From the NCBI GenBank assembly GCA_015501595.1, contig JADNRX010000364.1, positions 1 to 53,864 of the forward strand: 53,864 bases of DNA, written 5' to 3'. The stretch comes from Hymenopellis radicata (lineage: Eukaryota > Basidiomycota > Agaricomycetes > Agaricales > Physalacriaceae). The translations under genes and the position numbers were made by a program. A model generated the notes under the pieces. It did not search any database. It worked only from the letters and a program-made list of their open reading frames with translations, and had not been told where the DNA came from. This document shows positions 33,801 through 43,180 of this stretch, in pieces (the stretch's first letter is position 1; each line of letters starts with the position of its first letter).

Positions 33801-36184
33801 TCTGCAATAACGGATAGTGTCTTCCGGATTCCAGAGCCCGTTTTGATAATCGATGAGTTCGAGAGAATGGCAATAAGAGCCGGCACAAAATGACTACGTG
33901 CATTGAATGCAGTAACCTATGTATGTTTCAAATTGAGTGCACAAGTCTCAGTGATGAAAAGGCTCACCTTGAAGATCAAGACTCGATTCTGGGTGCGTAA
34001 TTGAATGACATCGAGCTGTGGTTTACGCTCTTTAGATAAATGATACTTGATGGCAAGACCGAGAATGTAAATGCCTCCCGCGCGTATAGCGGAAGTCGCC
34101 TCGTTCAACACTTCATCAGCCAGTTCCTCCATTGCAATCGAGTAGCTACAGAAATCGACCAATACGTCAGGTGTGCGTTGCAGTGGAGGAAGATCTGTCC
34201 ACGTCGAAACATGCTGAACGTTGTTAGCTAGAGACCTTGTAATCGACTCGTGAAAGCTCTGCTCCGCTGTAGAAGAATGAGTATCCGAGTCGAACACAAC
34301 TATAATGATAGTATGCCTACATTGCGGAGAATCGGTGTAGAGTAACTGAGTTGGTGAATGACCGAGTGCCTTGAGGCTGTCCTGAACCTTCTCGAACATC
34401 TCTCGAACGAACGAAAGGGACTTGGTCATTGTGAGACACTCAGCCCGAACCTCTTCGAACTGATTGACCAGATTGTACTCGGCTTTCCAGATCTTCTCAC
34501 CCTTCAGCCCACCCATATACTTGAGTACCTATGTTGTTGTAAGTAAACTATCAGATTACCGACTCAAGAACGCTCACGTCAAAGGTATGATCTGCCTTTG
34601 CAATATCCAACGGAAGGGCAGCTTGCGCACGATCCATATAGATACGGTGAGCTCCAATATAATCAGTGTACATGGCTTTCAAGTATGGAGTTGATGGTGG
34701 GCAGCCAGCGTAGCCGGCACTATCGTTGAACGCGGAAAACCGTGGAATCTGAGTATCACCATGTAAACCGTAGTGCAGCGCAGCCGAATAGTACATCAGC
34801 TCGTTTCGCGCATGAAGTCTATGCTGTAGCTCCGAAACCATCTCTGCAAACGGTGACGGCCCTACGCGCTTCACGATGAGTGAGTTCATCGTCCACATAA
34901 GCTGCTTATCCACCGCACCCCGTGTCGAGAGATATGCTAATAACGAAGCATTAGCAAAACTGTTACGGGCCATTCAGATGAACTACATACCGGGCAGCCC
35001 CTCTTGAACGAACCGTGGCAGTTGTTGGACGATATGCGAGTCGGTTCCTTGATAACTTGATCCACATCCAGGGAGCTCTACACGGTTACTATCACACCAG
35101 AAGCGGTTCGTCAAAAGATAGTAGTCGTCGCCGAGCGGTGCCCTGACCCGGCGCGCAACAGGATTCTCATTATAACCTAGAATATATCAAGTCAGACAAG
35201 AATGCATAACAGAGATGAAAAGACTTACCGTGCTTTGAGAGATGCATGCCACAATCACATTTGAATTTTTCGGGATGTCCAGCCAGTAAGATTAGGAAGC
35301 CAAATGAACACGTCGCGCTGGTAGAGTCGATTGGGTGAGAACTCGGTGGCAGCATCGCGTTCTAACGCAAATACAGGGTGCATTGGTCGATAAAAGAATT
35401 GTCCGTCAACATAACACTGCGGCTTTCCATGCTTCTTGATCTCTTTCACGATGCGCCGCTGGACAGATCGAAGATATTGGGAGATCATAGCCTCCGGAGG
35501 CGGGTCTGCATTGTCCTCGTGTGGGATTTCGTTGGTGTTTCCGGCTTCGGGAAGTAGCTCGTCAATAATTGTCTCATTTATTTGAGCTCTCCCAGACGCA
35601 ATATCTCCATGCTCGTCATTCTCTTCAACAAAGGCGAGGTCCGCGTTGAGTTTAGACAACGCCGTTCGAGATAGAACACCGGTGTTTGCAGATTGAGCTG
35701 AAAAGAGAGTTTGGGCTAAGAGAGCACTGTTAGCAGCGAGTATTCCAATATTAGACAATCCCGTACCTGCGTCAGGTTCATGTCGCGTCGGATTGGCGTC
35801 GCCGCGTGAATTCAACGTGTTGTTACTGGGCCCAGTGTTTAGATTTACACCAGAGCCAAGAGGAGTCGGTTGATGTAAATCGCGGGGTAGAAAGAATGTG
35901 GCAGTAGAGGAGGAGGAGGAGGATTGTTGATTTTGAGCTCCTGTCACGGTACGCTGATTGAAGCGTGCAGTATTTGCTCTGGGGACACTGTTGGTGGTGG
36001 TTTGGGCTGTGGGCGGCAGTGGAGGAGAAATTGGCGCAGGATTTGGTGTTGGTGTGGCACTACTCATCGTCACCCGGGCTTTCGGCTTTCGACCAGAGCC
36101 AGATCGTTTGCCACCGTGGCCAGCTTTGACGACACGCCCCTTTGTGGAGAGATGATAACCGGGTGGAGGATTTTGAGAAGCCAT
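30899..36184 (-). CDS. transposase-like protein, DDE-like core plus exonuclease-like domain
   Basis: One long spliced gene starts MASQNPPPGYH at 36184 and ends AQAKE at 30899, some 1500 residues. Order: basic AT-hook-like N-terminus (GGKRSGSGRKPK), a CDCGMHLSKHG cysteine patch, KADHTFD and LLYTDSPQ that look like the D-containing strands of an RNase H-fold transposase, then IYILGLAIKYHL, LDVIQLRT, SIIKTGSGIRKTL and TETDVIWQLW, which follow a WRN/RNase D-type 3'-5' exonuclease fold. After this come FIRDKDDEHAV, YYVMGKDRDGL, RGTNSVEGGVHMAVRR and a C-terminal Cys/His cluster (CAVCCKNMC...CRCGHPP). The exonuclease metal ligands (usual DxE) are replaced, so that domain is probably structural. One extra base near 35287 breaks the frame between FIWLPNL and AGHPEKF; this copy may be inactive. 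Confidence 0.7.
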
Positions 36185-36269
36185 GCTGTTGGATTGACAA
36201 AAAATCGAGCGGTGTGGATAAGGCAAAGACTATCATTCAGATCGTCGTGGTTGGCGACAACGAGGTAAG

Positions 36270-36284
36270 CGCGCGGTGAGCGTC
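36270..36284 (-). repeat. candidate right terminal inverted repeat
   Basis: cgcgcggtgagcgtc, the inverted partner of 30742-30756, 86 bp upstream of the transposase ATG. Confidence 0.35.
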
Positions 36285-36306
36285 AGCCGCAGCGTTCTCG
36301 ATTTAG

Positions 36307-36388
36307 ATCGCGGCTATCTATTATTATCGCGGCTATCTACCGGTCCGAAAGAGCCCCTGTGGTCTATGTCCGTATATGGACATAGACC
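36307..36388. repeat. direct repeat pair and 28-bp palindrome
   Basis: atcgcggctatcta occurs at 36307-36320 and 36326-36339. ggtctatgtcc (36361-36371) and ggacatagacc (36378-36388) form a perfect 11-bp inverted repeat around a 6-nt loop. Both lie between the transposon and the DHHC gene. Confidence 0.6.
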
Positions 36389-36817
36389 TGAACTGGCTTG
36401 ATTCAAGAGCCTCTTTTTCTCCGTGTTCTACACATTCTAATATCTCATAGTTTGATTATTTCACTTCACTGTTCAAGCTGTCGGAACGGGATACTGCGGC
36501 TTATCATTGATGTATTCAATGGAGCTCAGTTCTTGTCCACTGACATGATGTATGTTTGTAAACCTTGTTACTCCCCTCACACGATAAACCTGTTGTCCTA
36601 TTATTGCGCGCGCCACATAACGAATGAGCGACGATTCTACGGATCCTACATGCCTATAGGCATTTTGATATCCGCTTACTCATCTGTCTTATGGCGGTGC
36701 CGGTCGGAATGAGGGTTCATCCTTTTGCTCCCGCGCGCTCTTGATTTCTTACCACGACGTTGTCGCCTCGCCTGGCGCTGTCATGCCCGCTCATTCTTTC
36801 CTCTAATTACGCCACAA

Positions 36818-38214
36818 ATGTCCCCATCCACGCCGCGCAGCCGGAACTCGTTCTCGCTCGACTCAACGACCTACGTACATGCTTCTGAACCGGATGAATT
36901 GCCGAGGAAGCCATGGTACCATTACCTGCCTCTGCTTGGTGAGAAAACCTACATTCGTCGCATTTTTTGAGGCTGAATGTGGTTGAAGGCACTGTATCGC
37001 TGATACTGGCTCCCCAACCATCGTTACTAATTGTACTAGTCAATCACCACCTACGCACACTCGAGGCGCCACTCACCTTCATTGTACACCTCCTCGCCAT
37101 CTATATCCTCACGTTTATGATATTCACGTCCCTCATAATATGTGTCGCGCGCGATCCCGGACCTGTGGCGCTCCCCGAGTCTAGTCTAGACGAGGACGGA
37201 GAGCAAGTGGGGCTGACAGAGGCTCTGTCCGCCGACTTTGATTTCTCTGCTCCGGGAAAGTGGTGTAGAAAATGTTGGGTACGCGTTGCTTTGGTTGCCA
37301 CGATCGGTTTGAGGCTCATAGTGATGGCAGGCTCCTAAGCCCGAACGGACGCATCACTGCACATACTGTGGGCGTTGTGTACTAAAAATGGGTGCGTCTG
37401 GGCGTGTTCTGTTTCTGGGGGTGCAGCTGAATTATCATATCTTCAGACCACCATTGTCCATGGATTGGTAGCAAATGTATAGTGCGCCTTCATCCCGGAT
37501 CGGACAACGTGTCATGTGCTGATATCTCTTGCAGGGACATAGAACGTACCCCGCATTCCTACACTTTCTCTGCTGTATCACTCTCCTCGCGGTTTATGTA
37601 GCTACATTAAATCTCTTCGTAATCCTCTACGCGTTCCAGAATCCTTTCCGAGTTGTGCGTCCAAGCCTCTGACAGCTGCCCTTACATGACTGACGGCTTC
37701 ATAGGATTCGTTTACACCTATTCACGCCATCTGCCTCTTCTTTTTTGGGGCCATATTCACTTTGGTGATAGGATCCTTCACCATTTACCATATCTACCTT
37801 GCTGTCACGAACCAGACTACGATCGAAAGTCTCTCGCCGTTTCTCCTCCTGCGGCATTTACCCCCGTTACCGACTGACGGACATTCGCTGTCCGACCCGC
37901 CTCTTGAACCGGAGCTGTCATATAGCCAGAGGCGGCTCGTGAAAGACGCGCATTCAAGCATCAGACTCTACGATGTCGGATGGAAAAGGAACATTGCTCA
38001 AATCTGGGGCTGGGACCGACCGTACGGATGGGTGTATAGGATGTTCGGCATCGGTGCTTGGTTAGTGTCCAGGTCCTTTCATTCCTGCGACTCCTACTGA
38101 TGACGATGGAACAACAGTCAAGGCGATGGACGGTCGTTCCCTAGGAATCCCGCTTCGGATGATGTGTTGGCCAGACTGGCCAAGGAGCTTCTCGAGGCGG
38201 ACAAGGATCGGTAA
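36818..38214 (+). CDS. DHHC protein S-palmitoyltransferase
   Basis: Seven exons (36818-36938, 36989-37278, 37331-37391, 37447-37481, 37535-37654, 37705-38060, 38118-38214) give exactly 360 codons, 359 residues. Two TM segments precede a cysteine-rich domain: WCRKCW, KPERTHHCTYCGRCVLKM, then DHHCPWIG at residues 158-165, the active site that is acylated and passes palmitate to substrate cysteines. Two more TM segments follow (residues about 172-195 and 217-240), then the TTxE motif TTIE at 247-250 and a YDVGWKRNIAQIWG stretch typical of the family's C-terminal region. After DHHCPWIG the usual NCVGHR reads SKCIGHR, one residue longer. It acts in Golgi/ER-type membranes. The last exon's sequence is partly duplicated after the next gene. 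Confidence 0.9.
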
Positions 38215-38435
38215 ATGGGACATGGACATCTACTTATATCTATTTAATTTATATATATTCTAGACGCCAGACTTAATTCTTTTTCATGCACGAACGTTAT
38301 GGTACTGTATATTGCAAAATTTCATTTTCGAGGTTATTTGGCAAACTTGCAGCCCGTCGCGGCAGTCGATATTGGTGACTTTGGATTCTGGACCTGAGAC
38401 TAATTCGACTTATAACAGGGATATTGCGCTCGTTA

Positions 38436-38670
38436 TGGCTCGAGGAACGAGCGCAAGGCCAAGTTAAAGAAAGAACCGGATCCCAGCCTCACAGACGCGT
38501 CAAGCGGCGTCGTGTCCGTATTCAGTAATGCCCGATTCGGTTTCTTCCCCATCGTTCGCTTCAGCCTCTCTCTTCCCAAAACTCCCATCCTCGCTCTATT
38601 AGCCTCGTCAGTCGTCTCTTTTTTTTGCACGCGACACTGGTACGTTTCTGCTCGAAAATTGGCGCTATAA
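38436..38670 (+). repeat. F-box upstream module, copy 2
   Basis: Upstream DNA of the first intact F-box gene; matches 13478-13790 (before the MYND gene) and part of 40555-40745. Confidence 0.65.
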
Positions 38671-38854
38671 CTTATAAAGAATAAATAGCAAGCATGTTTG
38701 CTGACCCGGTGTCCCAGCTGAACGGCAGCCAAACCGCACCGCACGCGTCGCCACGCTCCTAAATGGAAACAACGCGCTCCACGATGCAGACAGAGCGGAA
38801 CTGCGTGCTTTTCTGGACGGGGCCAAACGCGATCTGGTCAAATACGACGCAAAG

Positions 38855-40210
38855 ATGAACGCTCTCCGCAAGGAGCGCGATGAGCTTCAATGCCGCATCC
38901 AGCAAGCCCGGAATCTCCTTCATCCCATTCGCACGCTTGACGACGACGTCCTTTTCGAAATATTCGCGCATTGCCTTCCTGAATGGCCGGCTTTGGAGAG
39001 GAAGCTCTTGACCCGGCCGGACACGGACTATTCATCTCTCAATTCCAAGTATGCACCCTGGACACTTTCCCAGGTTTGCTCTCAGTGGCGTCGCGTCGCG
39101 CTTTCAGCCCCGCGCTTGTGGTCGACGATCATGTTTACCTCCCCAGCGGTCCCGGCCGCGGGATCTAGAGAGCTCATCAGGCTGAACAGATTCTGCTACA
39201 ACCTAGGGTTGTTTATGTCGCGTTCCGGAACCACTGATCTCTCGGTTGCGATCACAGTACTGGAGGATGAGACTATACCGGACGTGATATTCACGCATTT
39301 GGCGGTTGGCGCCGCGCGCTGGCGTCGTCTATGTTTCCGAGCCAACAACAACGAATTTCCTGCCGCGCTATCGGGGCTTTCTTTTGAACGCCTAGCAGAA
39401 ATCATTCTCCTTGACATCCAGGAAACTCGAGCCATCGATGGGAAACTTCTCGCCCCATTCGGGACCGCCCCACAGCTGAGAAGAATGTTTACTTATGACG
39501 CATATATCGCATTGCCATGGTCCCGGATAACTCATTACGAGCGCGTGATCTACGTTCACGAATGGACTCTCCGCGCAATGCCCAATCTTACCCATCTGTT
39601 CCTCAGGGTATATGATTCACGTGCGCCAGTTGGACGATCAGGGCTTTCCTTCCCAAACCTTTTGTCCCTTTCTATTGAACCTTGTACCCACAACTTCTTT
39701 TCTGCCCTGCTCCCCCAGTTGGATGTACCAGCCCTCACCGACCTTCACCTGACATTGAGCGAAAGCGAATCCATCCCGCTCAGTCTTCCCATAACGGACA
39801 TGTTCCCCAAGCGATTGACGTCGATTCACATTGCTTACAATGTTCCCAAATTTCGTGACGCAGACTCTGCCTTCCTCACGTCGTGGCTTCAACTCGCTAC
39901 TGATGTTACTGGCTTGTCCATCCATCTTCCTAACATCCCTGATGCCCTTCTCCACGACCTCCATGTGCAAGCAAACGGCGACGTGTTGGTACCCCGCCTC
40001 AGGTCTTTGGATTTATCGGTCATTTCCAAGGACGCACAGATGTCGACGGCGAAAGTGCTTTCTGTTTTAGAGTCTCGTTTGGGATCGACGCAGAACGTTT
40101 CGCGTCTAGAGGAATTCTGCACCAATGTGGACGCCAGCAGGTTTTCGGAAGGAAGGCTGCAGAGGTGGCACGATGTATGTCGGAAGGTCAAGGTCATTTG
40201 CCCTATGTAA
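38855..40210 (+). CDS. F-box/LRR-like protein 1
   Basis: A single open frame of 451 residues. After a short charged helix (LRKERDELQCRIQQ) comes the F-box LDDDVLFEIFAHCLPEW and WTLSQVCSQWRRVALSAPRL, then irregular leucine-rich segments (LPNLTHLFL-like MPNLTHLFL, FPNLLSLSIEPC, LDVPALTDLHLT). Such proteins bind Skp1 through the F-box and present substrates to cullin-RING ligases. Compared with F-box protein 2, the N-terminus is shortened: upstream homology continues in frame to about 38735 but is cut by TGA, and the ancestral ATG at 38694 is out of frame after a deletion. The start at 38855 is therefore the first usable ATG. Confidence 0.8.
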   Translation: MNALRKERDELQCRIQQARNLLHPIRTLDDDVLFEIFAHCLPEWPALERKLLTRPDTDYSSLNSKYAPWTLSQVCSQWRRVALSAPRLWSTIMFTSPAVPAAGSRELIRLNRFCYNLGLFMSRSGTTDLSVAITVLEDETIPDVIFTHLAVGAARWRRLCFRANNNEFPAALSGLSFERLAEIILLDIQETRAIDGKLLAPFGTAPQLRRMFTYDAYIALPWSRITHYERVIYVHEWTLRAMPNLTHLFLRVYDSRAPVGRSGLSFPNLLSLSIEPCTHNFFSALLPQLDVPALTDLHLTLSESESIPLSLPITDMFPKRLTSIHIAYNVPKFRDADSAFLTSWLQLATDVTGLSIHLPNIPDALLHDLHVQANGDVLVPRLRSLDLSVISKDAQMSTAKVLSVLESRLGSTQNVSRLEEFCTNVDASRFSEGRLQRWHDVCRKVKVICPM

Positions 40211-40211
40211 T

Positions 40212-40380
40212 GCTAGCAATCCCGTTTCAGATGAGATGCTGTCCAGACTGGCCAAGGAGCTTCTCGAGGTGGACAATATCGGTAAATGGGACGTGGAGAT
40301 ATGTATATTCTAGACGCCACGCGTAATTCTTTCTCATGCACGAACGTTATGGTACTGTATATTGCAAGGGAATTCCATTT
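40212..40380 (+). repeat. duplicated 3' end of DHHC gene
   Basis: Immediately after the F-box 1 stop, sequence matching the DHHC last exon and 3' flank (38144-38330) reappears: ccaaggagcttctcgagg and catgcacgaacgttatggta. A partial third copy is at 40750-40835 and an inverted one at 53205-53330. It is non-functional tail sequence marking tandem duplication. Confidence 0.75.
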
Positions 40381-40554
40381 TTGACGTTCTTGGACGAACT
40401 TGCATACCATCGTGGGAGTCGACATTGGTGACTTGGAATGGTTTGAAACTTCTGGAGCTGAGAGATATCACCGTCGTGATTCGTGATGAGAGCGATGTCA
40501 AGTCTTTGTTTTAAATAATCCAATAAGCGGGACGAATATTGCATGCAATGGCCC

Positions 40555-40835
40555 AGAAAGCAGCGATAAGCCTGTACACAGCCACCGACGCAGGTTTATC
40601 TGCAAGTTTATCTGTGACCACCATCACTGACGATATTCTGCGAACGCCTGGCTTTTTGGACCGCTCGTAACGAGCGCAAGACCAAGCTAAAGAAAGCAAT
40701 ATGTCCTCATTCAGTAGCCAGGCGCGTCATGTCCGTATTTAGTAAGGCCCGTTGTAGACGCCACGCTTAATTCTTTCTCGTGCACGAACGTTATGGTACT
40801 GTATCAAAAAAATTCATTTTCAAGGTTATTGGGTA
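40555..40835 (+). repeat. F-box upstream module, partial copy, plus DHHC-tail remnant
   Basis: 40572-40745 matches 13481-13650 (cactgacgatattctgcgaa) and is followed by a short third DHHC-tail copy (tcgtgcacgaacgttatggt). It records an extra round of tandem duplication between the two F-box genes. Confidence 0.6.
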
Positions 40836-41204
40836 CACTTAGAGTGATGGGTTCATTTGAACATAGCCCTCCGTATGGCTCCATGCTGTATCCGGGGGAG
40901 GTTCGCAATATTTATGCATGCAGGTCGACATAAGCTTATTCTCAAGCTTTCAGGACAGCGCGTGATTCAGCGGGAAGTCGACCGTTCACTGTCGAAGACG
41001 TGATTGGGCATGTGGTACGCCGCTTGCCAGTCATACTACTTAGTTCTACTTGCTTCAGCAAGAGCTCTACACAGCCACACCAAGGTTCTCTTCGCAACCA
41101 CGATCATTATTCTGCGAGGTCTTTGTCTTTCGCAATACTAGTACGTTTCTTGCTTGAAATTTCTTCAAGTAGCAAGTTACTGAGGGGATCCAGGAAGCTG
41201 TGCC

Positions 41205-42821
41205 ATGTTCGCTGACCCCTGTGCATCCTGCGGCGCGCATTCCTTTGTCCCGACGGAACGGCAGTCAAACCGCACCGCGCGCGTCGCCACGCTCCTAAAG
41301 GGAAACAACGCGCCCCACGACACCGAAAGAGCGCAACTGCGTACTTTTCTGGACGGGGCCCAAGGCGATCTCGCGGAGTATGACGATAAGATGGAACTAC
41401 TGCTCAAGGACATGAACGATCTCCGCGAGGAGCGGGACAAACTCCATTCCCACATTGAGGACGCTCAGACTGTTCTTCATCCCATTCGCACGCTTTCCGA
41501 CGACATCCTTCACGAGATATTTGCGCATTGTGTTCCCGAATGGGGGGCTTTGGAGCAGAAACTCCTAAACGAGCCGGACTCGGCGTATTCATCTCTCAAT
41601 TCCAGCACTGCACCATGGACACTTTCCCAAGTGTGTTCTGGGTGGCGTCGTGTCGCGCTTTCGGCCCCGCGCTTGTGGTCGACGATCATTTTTACCTCTC
41701 CAAAGGTCTCGATCCAAAAGCCGAATTCAATCAGAAAGCCGAACAAACTGCCCAAATTCTGCTACAACCTAGGGTTGTTTATGTCGCGTTCTGGAAACGC
41801 TGATCTCTCCGTTGCGATAACAATACCAGAGGAAGAGCATATACCGGACATGATATGTGTGCCACTGGCCGTTGCCGCCGCGCGCTGGCGTCGTTTCCAC
41901 TGCCGAGGCAATAGAAATGAGTTTCCCAGTGCGCTATCGGGGCTTTACTTTGAACGCCTCGAAGAAATTATTCTGTCAGGCATAGAGGAAACTCGAGCCA
42001 TGGACGAGAAACTTCTCAGGCCATTCCGGGCCGCCCGACAGCTGAAAAGAATCCGCTTTACTGACGACTGGTATGATGGATGTATCGCATTGCCATGGTC
42101 CCGGATAACTCATTATGAGTATGATATCTACGAGATGAAGCTCGGTCTCCGAACATTGCCCAATCTTACACACCTAACACTCAATGTTAATCCAAGTGCA
42201 CAGGTTGATAAACGGCTGTCCAAGCTCTCTTTCCCAAAGCTTCTGTCCCTCTCTCTTACCCTTTGTTCATGCACCTTCTTTTCCGCCCTCCTCCCCCATT
42301 TAGAGGTACCAGCCCTCACCGACCTTCGTCTGACGTACCGATTGGGTAACAACAAGCATTGGAATCGCAGCCTCTCCGCTCTCAGTCTTCCCATAACGGA
42401 CATACTCCCCAAACGATTGACGTCGTTTCACATTGCTTGCGATGTTCCCGACTTTATCGACACAGACGTTGACGTCCTCACGTCATGGCTTCAACTAGCT
42501 ACCGACGTTACTGCTTTGTCCATCCATCTTCCTAGCATCCCTAATGCCCTTCTCCACGACCTCCGTGTGCAAGCAAAGGGTGACGTGCTGGTACCCCGCC
42601 TCAGGTCTTTGGATTTATGGGTTGTTGGCAACTCCACGAAGGACGCGCAGATGTCGACAGCGAAAGTGCTTTCTGTTTTAGAGTCCCGTTCGGGATCGAC
42701 GCAGAACGTTTCTCGTCTAGAGGAATTCTGCACGAATGTGGACGCTGGGAGGTTTTCGGAAGGAAGGCTGCAGAGATGGCAGGATGTATGTCGGAAGGTC
42801 AAGGTCATTTGCCCCAGGTAA
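41205..42821 (+). CDS. F-box/LRR-like protein 2
   Basis: A single frame of 538 residues, the fullest member of this family in the window. Residues 1-35 include CASC and a basic stretch, residues about 45-90 form a coiled coil (LRTFLDGAQGDLAEYDDKME and on), then the F-box LSDDILHEIFAHCVPEW and WTLSQVCSGWRRVALSAPRL, and a leucine-rich C-terminal half that ends FSEGRLQRWQDVCRKVKVIC. It is a tandem paralogue of F-box protein 1, from which it differs most in loops (for example SIQKPNSIRKPNKLPK here). Role: likely SCF substrate adaptor; target unknown. Confidence 0.85.
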   Translation: MFADPCASCGAHSFVPTERQSNRTARVATLLKGNNAPHDTERAQLRTFLDGAQGDLAEYDDKMELLLKDMNDLREERDKLHSHIEDAQTVLHPIRTLSDDILHEIFAHCVPEWGALEQKLLNEPDSAYSSLNSSTAPWTLSQVCSGWRRVALSAPRLWSTIIFTSPKVSIQKPNSIRKPNKLPKFCYNLGLFMSRSGNADLSVAITIPEEEHIPDMICVPLAVAAARWRRFHCRGNRNEFPSALSGLYFERLEEIILSGIEETRAMDEKLLRPFRAARQLKRIRFTDDWYDGCIALPWSRITHYEYDIYEMKLGLRTLPNLTHLTLNVNPSAQVDKRLSKLSFPKLLSLSLTLCSCTFFSALLPHLEVPALTDLRLTYRLGNNKHWNRSLSALSLPITDILPKRLTSFHIACDVPDFIDTDVDVLTSWLQLATDVTALSIHLPSIPNALLHDLRVQAKGDVLVPRLRSLDLWVVGNSTKDAQMSTAKVLSVLESRSGSTQNVSRLEEFCTNVDAGRFSEGRLQRWQDVCRKVKVICPR

Positions 42822-43129
42822 TCATAATGCAAAACTGAATGGTCAGCGGAGAAACATCCTCGTTACGGTTAACGTTGGTTTAACGTTTATCTTTTGCTTG
42901 ATGTCATTCCAGTTCTTCGTACGACAATACACATGGAGCGGATCTTTACGAGTTCCACTGTGATGACCGTGTCTCAAAGTAGGCTGTTCGGCTGAGCGGC
43001 TGTCCGCATACCCATTACAGAACAGGCGATCAGTAGGTCTCGTAAATCAGTGCTTGTCCTCTAACCGAACGTGAAGCGACTGTGGGCTGGATGTACGCCT
43101 AAGACTTCGGCCCCGGCGAATGGTCATTG

Positions 43130-43137
43130 TATAAATA
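43130..43137 (+). promoter_or_regulatory. TATA box of aldehyde dehydrogenase gene
   Basis: TATAAATA 44 nt before the ATG at 43181. Confidence 0.55.
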
Positions 43138-43180
43138 TTGACTGTAGTGCTCTTCGCAAGTCCGAGACTCATCTTACAAT

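Larger units (their letters stand above)
30742..36284 (-). mobile_element. large DNA transposon with transposase-like gene
   Basis: A 5.5-kb interval bounded by candidate inverted repeats and filled almost wholly by one minus-strand gene of a repeated Agaricomycete family. The gene order, its size and its family support a mobile element; the exact ends are provisional. Confidence 0.55.
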
